Shown: positions 13,306-25,375 of the stretch, one piece after another | How positions within the stretch are numbered: position 1 is the first letter of the stretch | Layout: each line of letters starts with the position of its first letter | Source: Flaccisagitta enflata | Taxonomy: Eukaryota > Chaetognatha > Sagittoidea > Aphragmophora | Reading direction: 5' to 3' | Length of the DNA: 64,000 nucleotides | Assembly (NCBI GenBank): GCA_965153355.1 | Contig: OZ231127.1 | Span: forward strand, 71,362,001-71,426,000 | Made by a program: the position numbers and the translations under genes | Notes under the pieces: generated by a model | The model's input: the letters and a program-made list of their open reading frames with translations, nothing else | Told to the model about the DNA's origin: nothing | Database searches by the model: none

Positions 13306-13770
13306 TTTTCACTTTTCATTTTTTATTTTTTTTCATTTTTCATTTTTCATTTTTCACTTTTCACTTTTCACTTTTCACTTTTCACTTTTCACTTTTCACT
13401 TTTCACTTTTCACTTTTCACTTTTCACTTTCCATTTTTTGATTTCACTTTTCATTTTTTACTTTTCATTTTTTACTGTTCACTTTTCACTGTTCACTTAT
13501 CACTGTTTACTTTTCATTTTTCATTTTTCATTTTTCATTTTTCATTTTTCATTTTTCATTTTTCATTTTTCATTTTTCATTTTTCATTTTTCATTTTTCA
13601 TTTTTCATTTTTCATTTTTCATTATTCATTTTTCATTTTTCATTTCCACTTTTCATTTTTCATTTTTCACTTCTTATTTTTCATTTTTTACTTTTCATTT
13701 TTTACTTTTTCATTTTTTTTTTTACTTTTTTTTTTACTTTTTTCTTTTAAACTTTTTCACTTTTAATTTT
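13306..13770. repeat. TTTTCATTTTTCAC low-complexity array
   Basis: About 460 bp of TTTTCA/TTTTCAC heptamer-like repeats: TTTTCAC predominates first (13355-13430), then TTTTTCA (13510-13630). The two long Phe/His-rich open frames across it are compositional artefacts. Confidence 0.9.
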
Positions 13771-14108
13771 TGATATACATTTTTTTTCTCTTTTTCTAAC
13801 CTTAAATATTTAAGGTTTCATATTCAAATTCTAGTTCCATATACTTTAATTATTTATTCTTTAAAGTTTTTTAATATTAGCATTCATATATTCCTTTTAT
13901 CAAGAATGTTTTGATAGAAAATGACCTAAGTTTGAAAATGATCAATTATTCTCCGACATGCTTAACATGAGATTTGATAACATTGACGTAACATAAATGC
14001 TGAAACAATTCTCTCGGTTTTGGTCTCAGTCTCTCATAGAAAGATAACTACAGAGATACAGTGAGACAGACAGACAGACACAGACATTTCGTTTTATGTT
14101 TATCAACT

Positions 14109-14756
14109 AGCTTTAAATAGCTCACTGCTTTCTGAGAGAAGATTTGTGACAAGAATGATATCACTCCGGGTTTTTCTGCATTTTTGTGTAGGTTATAGGC
14201 ATACAAATCAAGAACTATTCATTGGAAAATCATCCCTTGAGCGCAATTTGAAAAAAAGTCAAAAATCTATAATTTAAGCTTCATTATACATGGATAACTT
14301 TGCAAGTTGGTCTGACTATTTTTTTTGACAGCAGATTGACAACCCTGATCTAATTCCCTTTCATTTGATAGGTCGCACTATATGGTTTTAATAAGAAATA
14401 ACATTTTCATTTTTTAAGCCACCGTTACAAAAATTACAGCGGTGGCCTAAAATATGAAAATTTGATTTCTCATCAAAACCATATGGTGCGACCTATCAAA
14501 TTAAAGGGAATTTCATCAGGATCAACAATATGCTGTTAAAAAAAGAGTCAGACCAAATTGAAAAATTCTTTGTGCAAAATAAAGCTTAAGATTATAAATT
14601 TTTGACTTTTTCTCAAAATGCGCTCTAGGGATGATTTTCAACTGAATTATTCTTGATTTGTATGCCCATGACCTACACAAAAATGCAGAAAAACCCGGAG
14701 TGATATCATTCTTGTCACAAATCTTCTGTCAGAAAGCAGTGAGCTTTGAATAGCTT
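14109..14756. mobile_element. Long palindrome, arms about 320 bp
   Basis: Left arm 14109-14424 and right arm 14439-14756 are inverted copies with few mismatches, around a 14-base loop (TTACAAAAATTACA between GCCACCG and CGGTGGC). Shared segments include TTGTGACAAGAATGATATCA, ACACAAAAATGCAG and ACCATATGG. No coding capacity. A GC-rich element (14807) starts 50 bp to the right. Confidence 0.8.
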
Positions 14757-14806
14757 CAAATAGCTTCAAATGGTTGTAAATAGTTTTTGATAGCTTTTGA
14801 TAGCTT

Positions 14807-15352
14807 TTTGGGCAGCGGCCCCGAAGGGGACGAAGTCCTGTAGAACACAGGGGGACTTTCGTTCATCATTCAGTTCGTCCGTCCGTGCGTCCCCCAAGGC
14901 CCTCTCAGGCCTGAAATCTGCCCTCTCAGGCCTGAAATTTACCCTCTCAGGCCTGAAATCTGCCCTCTCAGGCCTTGAATCTGCCCTCTCAGGCCTTGAA
15001 TCTGCCCTCTCAGGCCTGAAATCTGCCCTCTCAGGCCGGAAATCAGACCTCTCAGGCCTGAAATCTGACCTCTCAGGCCTGAAATCTGCCCTCACAGATT
15101 CAAGGCCTGAGAGGGCAGATTTCAGGCCTGAGAGGGTAAATTTCAGGCCTGAGAGGCCAGATTTCAGGCCTGAGAGGGCCTGGGGGGAACGGGCGGATGG
15201 ACGGACGGAATAACGAACGAAAGTCCCCCTGTGTTCTGCAGGACTTCGTCCCCTTCGGGACCGCTGCCCTGCTTCCTCTCACTCCATTTCACAATCATGC
15301 AAAGCAGGGCAACAGGTATCGCTGACCCATATTGCCCTTGGGCGACCTGTTA
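14807..15352. mobile_element. GC-rich inverted-repeat element, most complete copy
   Basis: TTTGGGCAGCGGCCCCGAAG; GTCCTGTAGAACACAGGGGG hairpin; about eight 21-bp units (AGGCCTGAAATCTGCCCTCT type) to about 15095; then four inverted units (AGGCCTGAGAGGGCAGATTT type). The mirrored hairpin and GGGACCGCTGCCC follow, then the AGCAGGGC tail ending GGGCGACCTGTT at 15351. Flanks are both TAGCTTT-rich, which may hide a target duplication. Confidence 0.75.
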
Positions 15353-15584
15353 TAGCTTTATATAGCTTTAAATAGACCGTAACGATCAGAAACGAAGTCG
15401 TTATATGCAAAAATCGTAACTATAGTGTCTTTGATGCTATTTGGGAATAGCAAAACGTGACAAAAAAACGGGTTTCCGAATTTTCTACGCAATCCGAGAC
15501 TCTCATGTGAACGTACTCATTGTTTTCCAATTGAGCGGAACGAAACCCCAATTCTTTATTCTCATCTTTTCCTCGAGATGCAGG

Positions 15585-15905
15585 TTTGGGTGTGGGTTCG
15601 GGTTCCCATAATATAGTGGGTTCGGGAACGGATTTTAACGCCAGTATGTGCGTGGGTGGGTAGGTGTATGGGTGGGGGTTTGGGTGTGGCTAGGGGTGAC
15701 GGTGAGGTTGAGGGTGTGGGAAAGGGTTCGGTTACGGGTCCTAGCAGGGGTATGCATGTGGGTGGGGGTTTAGTTGCAGCTTTGGGTGACGGTGATGGGG
15801 TTTGGGAATGGGTTCGAGTAGGGGTTTCAGTGCGGATCCCCGTTCGGGTCTTGGTGGAAATGCGGGTGACAGTTTTTGGAAGTGAATTGGGCGTGAGTTC
15901 AACGC
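15585..15905. repeat. G-rich GGGTT/GGGTG low complexity
   Basis: GGGTTCGGGTT, GTGGGTGGGGGTTTGGG and similar runs on plus. They could form G-quadruplexes but are not a regular telomere repeat. Confidence 0.7.
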
Positions 15906-16129
15906 GAAAGTTTTTGGCTTATTAGTAATCAGCGCGCTTCTCTCGTTCTCTCTATTAAGCAATGATAGTACCAGCGCACTACAAGTACCTATTAGGCATA
16001 GCTGGGGATAGCTCAAGAAAGTGGTATAAAGACTACTTTTTTCCATCGAGGTCCCGTTTATACTCGTAAACACTTGTTAGGATAAACTTGTACCGAAAAC
16101 TTGAAAGGCTATAAACTATGGTAAAAGGT

Positions 16130-16852
16130 TACACTCTTTTTTTTTTATAAGCACCTCGTTTATAAGCACGCCCAGCCTCAGATATTGAGAAAATGTAAGC
16201 ACATCGCTAAGCACGCTCCAGGCTGAGATTTCAGATTTGAAAAAAATTTTCGATGAATTTTACAAAATATACCAATTTTTAGATATTTTTAGTTGGAATT
16301 TCACAAAAAAAACAAAAGAAACTTTGATAGAATTTGAAATTAACTATAATAATAATCTGTCAGTATATTCAGGATTTTGATAATGATAGAAATAATTGAA
16401 AATCTCATAATGTTCAAGAATATTATTGTTTAAATACTATTGTTACTAAGAATTCACTACTATAACACAAGAACCACCTAAAAAGAATGATACATCATGA
16501 TATCAAATAACAATATAAATCTAAAAAGAATTCATATCAAATCAAGATACTAATTTTATTTTATGGTTTATAAGAAAGTAGGACAACGTCAGTTTAAGAT
16601 ATTGTATACTTTTTATACAAAATATATTCATTACTGTATTCTATATTATACCTCATTCTATACTATACAATACTCTATGCTATACTGTTTCAATACCTCA
16701 CTCTGTACTTAGTTCTATACTGAATAGGATAATTACTTACCAATAATTGATAAGCACGCATTTAAGCACATTTTAGCCTCGAAAATGAGATTTTGCTAAG
16801 CACGCTCAGCCTCAGCTGAAAAAGGTGCGTGCTTATAAAAAAAAAAAGTGTA
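16130..16852. mobile_element. TIR element with TACAC-T-run-ATAAGCAC ends
   Basis: TACACTCTTT, T-run, ATAAGCACC and CCCAGCCTCAG at 16130-16180 mirror AGCCTCAGCTGAAAAAGG, TGCTTATAAAA and GTGTA at 16800-16852. The interior is AT-rich, with AAGCACGC motifs near each end and no open frame of note. The element at 56990-57430 has the same TACACTTT/AAAGTGTA termini and a CTCAGCCT motif. Confidence 0.6.
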
Positions 16853-16925
16853 TTGAGAATGGTTTAAAATAAAACGCGCCAAGGGACATCTTTGCGCCAG
16901 TGACTTATTCATATTGGCTAAGAAG

Positions 16926-17177
16926 CTAAGATCGTAGATGTGATTTAAACGTGGTGATAGAGCGGAGTTGTTTCATATCCGGGGGCAAAGAATTCCATTC
17001 CTCTTTGGCAGTATAGCTGAAAGATTTTTGGCTAAACGAAGAAATGCACGGACTAGAAATGTGAAAGTCACTTACACTTCCACGTGTAAAGTGATTTTGC
17101 ACCTCGTTTACTGCGGTGGTACTGCGGTGGTACTGCGGTGGTTCGTTGTCATTTTTTGGTACCAAGTAGAGAAACAA
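16926..17177 (-). pseudogene. C-terminal relic of a non-LTR retrotransposon reverse transcriptase
   Basis: The minus-strand frame (83 residues to the stop at 16926) ends in KSFSYTAKEEWNSLPPDM, KQLRSITTFKSHLRS. The WNSLP...FKSHL block is the conserved tail found downstream of the RT domain in many animal LINE-type polyproteins. Similarity is limited to roughly residues 25-83; the start shown is simply the first Met and is not meaningful. Upstream of it is a short GCGGTGGTACT tandem (17118-17145). The rest of the element, with RT and endonuclease, is absent, so this is a dead 5'-truncated copy in an intron. Confidence 0.65.
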
Positions 17178-17317
17178 ATTAACACGGGGTTAAACTATCG
17201 TCGCGGACAAGTGGGCATGGGCATGCAATCTCCCCCATCTCTACACACTCACACACACTTAGTAAATCAACCGCGGCATCAAAAATGTTTCACTATTTCT
17301 AACTCGAGTGTGATCCA

Positions 17318-17970
17318 CGGACCCACGGACGATCCAATGGGGTTGAAGTTTCGGGTTTGGATTGGAGCCTCGAGGCTTGGATTGGAGCCTCGAGGCTTGG
17401 ATTGGAAGCCATAGGCTTGGATTGGAGCCTCGGGGCTTGGATTGGAACCCTTAGGCTTGGATTGGAGCCTCGAGGCTTGGATTGGAAGCCATAGGCTTGG
17501 ATTGGCGCCTTGAGGCGTGGATTGGAAACCATAGGCTTGGATTGGAGCCTCGAGGCTTGGATTGGAACCCATAGGCTTGGATTGGAGCCTCGAGGCTTGG
17601 ATTGGCGCCTTAAGGCGTGGATTGGAGCCTTGTGGTTGGGGTTGGAGCCTGGAGGCTGGAATTGGAGCCTCGAGGCTAGAATTTGGGCTTCAGACCCAGG
17701 GAGGGGGGACGGAGAGGAAGAAGGAGGAGAAATTTCCCCATATGTGTGAAAGAATTGGTCATCGGCTCCTTCGGGACCGCTGCCCCCCCCAAAAAAAAAC
17801 AAGTCATCCAAGGATTGCACATGGTCAGCGGTACCCGATGCCCTGCTTGGAGTGATTAGCTGAAGAATTATAGTGAGAGCAGGGCAGCGGCCCCAAAGGG
17901 CCGATGTCCTGTAGGGCACAGAGGTAAATTTCCAGACGTCCTGAGAGGGCATATTTGAGGCCTTAGTAGC
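17318..17970. mobile_element. GC-rich element half with 20-bp minisatellite (GGATTGGAGCCTCGAGGCTT)
   Basis: About 17 units of a 20-bp repeat (17345-17690; variants GAAGCCATAGGC, GCGCCTTAAGGC, GAACCCTTAGGC keep a small palindrome in the unit). Then TCCTTCGGGACCGCTGCCCC, the typical element terminus, an A-run, and GGTCAGCGGTACCCGATGCC. A second element start, GGGCAGCGGCCCCAAAGGGC, lies at 17882. Translations on both strands read only the repeat. Confidence 0.7.
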
Positions 17971-18200
17971 AACTTTCCATGTTATTCAATAGGAATTTTG
18001 TTTTTTTTTTTCAATTTCTCGTCAATTTACCATGTTATTCAATGAGAATTTTACATTTCTCTCTATTTTCATTGATTTTCTATGTTATTCAATGGGAATC
18101 ATGCAATTTTTCACTTTTTTGTAAATTTTCTATGTTATTCAATGGGAAGCTTCTAACCATTTCCCTTTCCATTCTTCTTTTTTCTATTTTCTCTCTGCAG

Positions 18201-18282
18201 CCGATAAAAGTGAACTGGCCTGCCCCTTCGCCCAAGTCGCCTTCAAACGGTCAAATGCAAAGAATATCAACGACAGACAGCA
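18201..18282 (+). CDS. Internal exon of TIA-1/TIAR-like RNA-binding protein: RRM1 end and linker
   Basis: The exon encodes PIKVNWPAPSPKSPSNGQ followed by MQRISTTDS plus one extra base. PIKVNW matches the last beta strand of RRM1 of TIA-1, TIAR and Rox8 proteins (typically V-K-V-N-W), and the Ser/Pro-rich remainder is the RRM1-RRM2 linker, longer than in vertebrates. The acceptor is a pyrimidine tract with CTGCAG ending at 18200; the donor is CA/GTAAGT at 18283. It begins in phase 0 and ends after the first base of a codon; the next exon supplies the two missing bases (A+AG = Lys). TIA-type proteins bind U-rich RNA, help recruit U1 snRNP to weak 5' splice sites and act in stress granules. The RRM1 body and start codon are not in the window. 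Confidence 0.8.
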
Positions 18283-18860
18283 GTAAGTACCAACTCACAC
18301 TCGGTTTAGACTCAAAATTTACATAATAATTTTCATTTGTCAGTACGTATTCAAACTTATTGCGTGCGCATACTTACTTTTCTCTGTTACTCTGACATTC
18401 CGGTACATGTTTTTCTCACAATCTTTCGATGCGTTACTTCTTCATTTATTCTCGTTTTATCATACTTTCCGGTACATCTCCATCATTCATCAAGCTTTTC
18501 AAAACCTTACCTATCGTTCTGCATTCCGTTACTTCTCTCTTTTTGATATTGCGTTGCTTTTTTTTCCACATTCCGTTACATCTCCTCTCCCCCATCCCTT
18601 TAAAAAGAGGGCAAATGATGATGATGTGCTCAGCAACCGGAAAAAAGGGGGTTCCAAAGCCTCAGCAGTAGAGAGAGAAAAAAAGTTTCTCTAGCCGCAA
18701 CTGAAAAGGTCATATTGAGTAAACACCGAATCCCAATTGAAAGGAATTGGTATTGATAGAGAAACTCTCTTCCATTAAGTAAACGAAAAAAAAGGCCTTC
18801 TTTTTCCATGTCTCTGTCTTGGTCGGTGTGTGTGGGTGTCTCTCTCTCTTTCTCTCCCAC

Positions 18861-18987
<127 letters not shown>

Positions 18988-19336
18988 GTTCTAGCTGCAA
19001 GAATGATTGCTTGAACTAGCTTTTAAAGTGTCAAGGACAGCAACGACAAAAGGGTAGGCATGGCCACGAAACAATATTTGAAACTTGCTGTCCCTCCCAA
19101 CCCCACCTCAATACCTGCCTAAGAACCGGATGCCGCGGACACAATGAGCACGCTCAACTATTTCAATTTCTAAGAGAAAATTACGTTTTTCTCACTCTTT
19201 TATTGGCACTTAACTCATAGATCACAGTGCCCTCTTCCTTATCATTGTCTTTCTCTGTCTTTTGTTCTGTCTCTGACACTGTCTGTCTGTCTCTTTTTCT
19301 GTCTCCCTCTCTCTATAGTTCTCTCTGTCTGTACCT

Positions 19337-19338
<2 letters not shown>

Positions 19339-19414
<76 letters not shown>
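19339..19414. repeat. (CT)n microsatellite abutting a retroelement relic
   Basis: About 38 CT units, preceded by CTGTCT-rich sequence (19250-19335). The retrotransposon relic begins within 10 bp of its end. Confidence 0.95.
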
Positions 19415-19417
19415 ACA

Positions 19418-19895
19418 GAAACATTAACATATGTCAGTACATCCACTTTAAAATCCTGAAACATTATAACATGGATGTGGGTGAAAATTGGTATAGGCAC
19501 AAACCCGTTGAAGTCATAATAAAGCCCAGATGCGAAATCTTCTATGATCAACTCATTGCCACGACAAGACTAATTGGCTAGACATAATTGTCAAAGATAT
19601 GAACAATAAAAAGGCATATATTATCGATTTCTCATGTCCAGTAGATGTCAATGTGGGAAAAAAGGAAGCTGAGAAAGTTGCCAAGTATATGGGACTGAGT
19701 GCTGAACTTAGCCGGATGTGGGGGGTTAATATCGAAGTAATACCTGTGGTTGTGGGTGGCCTTGGAACTGTTACAAAGAATATTGGTGACTATTTGTCTA
19801 AAATCCTGGGGGTACCCGACTCAATTATGTGCCAAAAAATATGCCTGCTTGGATCCTCAAGAATACTCCGTGATAACCTGAGATGCAGCCAATGA
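19418..19895 (+). pseudogene. 3' relic of a non-LTR retrotransposon polyprotein, with a frameshift
   Basis: The first segment (19418-19577) reads CQYIHFKILKHYNMDVGENW, then YRHKPVEVIIKPRCEIFYDQ, then a stop. The second frame (from about 19569) reads NWLDIIVKDMNNKKAYIIDF, then SCPVDVNVGKKEAEKVAKYM and later VIPVVVGGLGTVTKN, ending at the stop at 19893. The order HWK/W-Y-H-P, then D-I-(I/V)-I-D-F-x-C-P, then VIPVV-G-LG-V-KN is the region following the RT domain in many animal LINE-like elements. A small frameshift near 19570 separates the halves. The upstream RT is missing, so the copy is inactive. The ATG at 19599 is not a real start. Confidence 0.7.
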
Positions 19896-20119
19896 TATCA
19901 AGCCCAAGAAAACAACAACCCTCAAACCAAAGAACACATTCTAAGACAGATTTCCAAGTCAGTTCTAAGTTCTAAGTCAGTTCAAAGTTCCAAGTTCTAA
20001 GTTTTTTAAGACAGTTTTTAAGTCCGCATCTTTTTTCCTATGAAGACAAGCGCTCTTCCGGAGAAATGAACAATGCGCCCAGAGCTGCGACTCTGGTGAT
20101 GATTCTTCAGTAAATCATA

Positions 20120-20122
<3 letters not shown>

Positions 20123-20198
<76 letters not shown>
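20123..20198. repeat. (CT)n microsatellite
   Basis: About 38 CT units. Confidence 0.95.
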
Positions 20199-20200
<2 letters not shown>

Positions 20201-20249
20201 TCCCATCTTTGATGAAGGATGATGAGGTGGGCGTGTCCACGTGGGAAGA

Positions 20250-20470
20250 AAAGAAAAAGTTACTAAGGTAGAAAAAGCTTTGAGTGTTTAAACTTGGAGA
20301 GCCTAAAGAGGAGGAGAAGGAAGCGCGAGACGAGTATTTCAAAGAAATGGAGAAAAGAAAGAGAGATAAAGAGAGAATGAAAAGAAGATGTGAATGACTT
20401 CATGAAGGAAGAACTGAAAAGAACACGAGAAAGGGAAAAAAGAGGGAAGAAAGAAAGAAAGAAAGAAAGC

Positions 20471-20522
<52 letters not shown>

Positions 20523-20820
20523 ACAAATGACGAGAGAAAGGAAGAAAGAAAGAAAGAAAGAAAGAAAAAAATGAATTATAGAAAGGAAGAAATAAGATGA
20601 ATATATGAATATATGAGAAAAGGGATAACTCTCGAGGAAAGGAAGTAAGAACGGATAGAAAGGAAGAAAAAAAGTTAAAGAAGGAAAGATAAAGACTGAT
20701 GGCAAAATAGTGGGAAAAGGGCGGGACTACTTGGAGAAAAACCGAAAAAGACTAAAAAGGAAAAAGAAGAGGAAGAGGAAAGAAAGAAGGAGAACGAATC
20801 TACAAATGAAGTAAAATGGG
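20250..20820. repeat. Purine-rich tract with (GAAA)n arrays
   Basis: GAAAGAAA arrays at 20448-20520 and 20540-20568 in a region that is almost all purine on plus. Minus-strand Phe/Leu/Ser frames are artefacts. Confidence 0.85.
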
Positions 20821-21470
20821 ATAGAATTAAATCCAAATCTTCTTCTCGGTGATGGATGCGAGATTAGACAGGAAATATTGGGAAAGTAGAAGGAATGGTT
20901 TATGATGCACGGTACTCCACGAAAAAGAAGAGATCGAGTATTATGCATGGTACTCCGTAATGGAGAAGGGAATGGAGTTTGATGTACCTCACTGCATGAA
21001 ATAGAGTGAATAATGTATTATGCGCAGTGCTGAGTGCTCTGTAAAATACAAGAAATGGGGTCAATGGACTATGATACAGGGTGTGTCACGAAATGGAAGA
21101 AACGGAGTATGATGCACTGAAATTGAGTAAAAATGTTGCAGATTTGAAGAAATTGAAATTGAGTCCCGAAATTGCAGACAGAAGTCTGCTGTTAAAGGCA
21201 AGTTTACTACATGGTTAGCGCAAAACTAAATTTGAGGCAACTTGTTACAGCTACATGATGTTTTTTGGACACTGTACAGCTCGATCCTACATACTGCTTG
21301 CTGTGACCACTTGTGTGCAACAGAAAGTTGCAAGCTAAGGCTACGTGTAGAAGCCGAGTTATCCTCGCAGCACGAGGATGGTTCCATGAAGTATCAAATA
21401 TAAAGGACTCTTTCTATGGGAACTCACAATCAACTACCTTTTTTGAGAAGCATGTATATGTATGTGTGTT

Positions 21471-21732
<262 letters not shown>

Positions 21733-22059
21733 TCTATGAAGGTTTCAATTGTTCAAAAAGGCATTTCAAAAGTCTGCTTAAAAACAAGAAAATTGATAAA
21801 CACGTAAGTGAATGTGGAAAAAAGGAAAAACACCGAATAGAATGAAAGAAAAGTAAGAAAATAAGAAACGAGAAACGAAGAAAATAAGGCAAGAACCTGG
21901 GAGGAGAAAAAGGGTAAAATTGCGGAACGGTGAGCAGAGGCGGTAAGCACAGGCCACGGGAAGGTCTGCGTCTGGTTTCACTTGACAGATTTCTGCCACG
22001 TATCAACATAACTTTCAAAAGAGCGATCGCTAGATGGCAGCGCCGCAAGCATAAGGAGG

Positions 22060-22390
22060 AGACAGAAGGCAGGGAGTGGGTGGGAGGAGGCAACGTCAAA
22101 AGAAGTAGGAGGGAGGCAGGAGGAGACAGAAGGTAGGAAGAGGCAGGGAGGAGGCAGCGTCACAAGCAGTAGGAGGGAGGAAGGAGGTAGGGAGGAAGGA
22201 GGAGGCAGAAGTCTTAGGTTGCCAGGAAGGGGAAAGCACAAGAGAGGACAAAGAGGAAGAAGGGGGCAGAAGGGCGAGGGTGGGTAGAAGGCAGCACAAG
22301 AGACAAGAAGGCGGAAGGTGGCAACGACGATGGGTGGTAGGGAGATGGGAGAAGGCAGAAGAAGGAGGTGGGCAGCCACATGGGGAATGA
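22060..22390. repeat. AGGAGGCAGN purine-rich degenerate minisatellite
   Basis: Repeated GGGAGGAGGCAG and GGCAGAAG phrases over about 330 bp. Minus-strand Pro/Ser/Leu frames across it are not genes. Confidence 0.6.
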
Positions 22391-23680
22391 GAAGTAATGG
22401 ATGAAAAGGTCGGACTTATGAATTGGGATAAAGAGTAATCGTCTGGGTAGTAACGAAATGCTTCAGTAGGGATGATAAGGGATGTGAAAATGAAGTGAGA
22501 GGCAGAGATGGGTGTATGCAATAACGACTGATGTTGCCACAATCAATATTTGGGAAGGCTATCGAGGGACACGGATGGGATTGATAGCCGAGAAATTCAA
22601 CGATTTGAATTGGTATAAGAAAATTATTCAAGGTGGAAAAGAAAAAAGAGGAAAAGAAGATAAGAAGGCAAAAAGGGTTAAAGTAGCGAGAGACTGCTGT
22701 GACTGATAATTCTGGCTGATGCTCATACTTTATGTTTTGAACAATGTATAACCATGTCAATTTTCGAGTTCACCGATAAAAACTTCTACATATGGCTCAA
22801 ATCTCAAATACAGACTAACTTTCTGTCCTCAATTCACTGAAATTTGTGAGTCATTTTCCAGGATCAGGGTGACTGCAGGGACGAGTTTAGCAGCAGCGGC
22901 AGCAGCAGCGCAGTATATTTTTTCGCTTAGCCTCATGAACGCACGATGAACGCAGCACGTAGCTTCGCCCAGGAAACTTTAGGTAGCCCACTCATTTTGG
23001 GGCGGTAATTGATAGTATCAGTAAATGAAAATAGCCAGACAGATGTAATTCAGTGAAAATGATATAAAAATAACATAAGTAAGCAGTGTCCGACCTCAAA
23101 TCCCGTACATTATTGCCTCTTTCAACCTAAGGAACTCATGCACAAGTTTGATCGGACGGCATTCCATTGGCCGGCGATGCCGCTGTTAGCGCTCAGAACA
23201 GAATAGAGAAAGTAGATCCAACAAGTTTTTTGAGAATTTTAACAGAAATATGCGGTTCCTTAAAAGAGATTTTAATAAGGTACAGAAAAAGTATCATTAT
23301 TTGGTGTTATTTTTGCTATTGTCTACAGGAAATAGCTAATGATTTATTGAAACAGGCGGATCACTTTTATACGTAGGGAAGTTGTCCTCAGATTTCCGAC
23401 GATGCGCGCTCGCTAGGTTAAAGAGTATTTATTTCAGTCGCTCTGCGGCAAAGGACGTTTTTACATTGGTTGAAGTTTCCCCTTATTCACTTTCATTTAA
23501 TGCAACAAATTGGAGAATTGATGATAAAAACTCTTTAAGCTTAGTTCTGATTTGTATGAATTTAAACTAAGTACATTTACATTATTACCATGTTAGGATC
23601 TGTGTCGCTTACAAGCTATGAAGCCAAAAATGGACTTCTATTAGATTATGGGTTTAGCTTCACTTGTGAACAAACCCCCT
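22391..23680. other. Unique intronic DNA
   Basis: Mixed-composition sequence without a recognisable gene; small GCAGCAGCGGCAGCAGCAGC run near 22890. Short open frames at 22512-22706, 23167-23376 and 23382-23570 show no known motif. Confidence 0.4.
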
Positions 23681-23716
23681 GGAGAGAGAGAGAGAGAGAG
23701 CGAGAGCGAGAGCGAG

Positions 23717-23781
<65 letters not shown>
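23681..23781. repeat. (GA)n microsatellite with CGAGAG interruptions
   Basis: GA units, three CGAGAG hexamers (23700-23720), then pure GA. Confidence 0.95.
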
Positions 23782-23782
<1 letters not shown>

Positions 23783-23950
23783 GTTACCGTCGTATCTCTC
23801 ATTTTCAAGGGCGACAGTGAGAGTATTCTCTGGCAAATAATCAGCCCCTCAATCTTGACACCTTTTTGTCAGTCTTCCCCTCTAATTCTCTCCTTATTTC
23901 TCTCTTCATGGCCTTTCATGATTTTTTCCTATCTTCTATAGTTTGTTCTG

Positions 23951-23969
23951 GTGTGTGTGTTTGCGTGTT

Positions 23970-24064
<95 letters not shown>
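23951..24064. repeat. (GT)n microsatellite
   Basis: GT with two TTTGCGT interruptions at the left, then about 45 pure units, ending GACTGACTGACT. Confidence 0.95.
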
Positions 24065-24066
<2 letters not shown>

Positions 24067-24204
24067 CTGACTGACTGTCATGAGGTTATGGCTCAATATT
24101 ATGAAGTGCTCGTTGATTAGAATTCAAGAGATCCAGAGCAGTTACGCAATTTTGCGTAGCGGTTATACTATGTATTACGCGCAAGCCTGCGAGTAAAATG
24201 TGTT

Positions 24205-24430
24205 ATTCATGAGGCAGAAGTTGCGGACGGTTGGCAGGGACAGTACAACATAAAGTACTCATACCTAACACATACACACCTAAGAAAGACTAGAAATACC
24301 ATTGAAACGATCTAAAAGCCAATATTTCAACAATATACCGACAAACGAACAAGCTGACGGACTATTGGACTGACAGATAGACGGACCGACAAAGAAATGT
24401 TCAGAGCTGCGTGCCAGCGACAAAACAAGT
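24205..24430 (+). mobile_element. Degenerate HINE-like element
   Basis: AGTTGCGGACGGTTGGCAGG with GGACAGTAC (head side) and, about 130 bp later, GACGGACCGACAAAG followed by AGAGCTGCGTGCCAGCGAC (decayed hairpin tail). Confidence 0.4.
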
Positions 24431-24841
24431 AAAGGAATCAATTCGGGAGATTTGTTATACATAAACGAGTTGAATATTGCTCTTCCATACCTTTTGAAGA
24501 TTTGATACACACTCTTTTAATGGAACCAATGCAATCTGGGGTCTGCATCTTTATTTTTCAAGGAGCAGCAATCCTCCAAAGTTAAAACTACTTGTAGCAA
24601 CTGTAGCGTTTCTCTCCGCCAAGATGGTATGCGACCTCTTCTTCCCGGTATGAAGTTACAACTGTTACCAGAGCAACAACTCCTTTTTTTCCCCTCCTGA
24701 CCCCCACGTTGAGTTGTCTTTCTGATATTACGTGCGCCAATTTGTCTACGTCACAGTCACTATTCAGCCTTTCTGATCTTTCTCTTTCTCTTTCTTTCCT
24801 CTTTCGCGAGATCTCACATTCACTCACACATTCTATTCAGA

Positions 24842-25190
24842 TTTTTAGTCGCGTGCACGCGACTCTACAACCCGCTTTGTCCGTCCGTCCGTCCGTCTGT
24901 CCATCTGTCCGTCTGTCCGTCGGTCAATCGGTCTGTCAAACTTTCCTTCTTATTACTTTTGGTTATATATATTAGGTCATTTTTAGTCATTCTAAGTCAT
25001 TCTAAGTTATTCTAAGTCATATTAAGATAAACTAAGTCACTTAAGTCAATTAAGTCAATTTAGACATTTAAGTCATTTTACACCATTTTATGTCCTTTTA
25101 AGTCATCTTGAGTCATTTAAAGCCCATTTAAGTCATCCTTAGTTGTTTATGTCCCGCACGCAACTTATAGGCGTTGGCCTTGTTTTCTCT
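24842..25190 (-). mobile_element. HINE-like element with TAAGTCATT minisatellite core
   Basis: Tail hairpin AGTCGCGTGCACGCGACT at 24847-24864, GTCCGTCC array (24880-24940), then a core of about 20 TAAGTCATT-like units (24970-25145). The head is at GTCCCGCACGCAACT and GGCCTTGTTTTC (25151-25188). The head tag complement (25156-25165) differs from the hairpin arm by one base. Confidence 0.7.
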
Positions 25191-25375
25191 ACAAGTCACT
25201 GTATCTACGCGATGAACGGTGCACTGAATCCAATCATATTTGAGTCTTTAAGAAATCCTTTTTTTTCATCTGCTTCCTATTTTTCTTCTTTGTCTTCTTT
25301 TTCTCTTCTTTTTTTTTTTCTTCTGTTGCTTAATCCTCTTCCTTTTCGTTTTCTTCTTCCTCTGTTTCCTTAGTT

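Noticed and set aside
14807-15352. CRISPR-like regularly spaced repeats
   Set aside because: Units are contiguous 21-bp tandem repeats without unique spacers, and the context is eukaryotic intron.
15585-15905. Interstitial telomere repeat
   Set aside because: GGGTT/GGGTG runs are irregular; there is no TTAGGG-type array.
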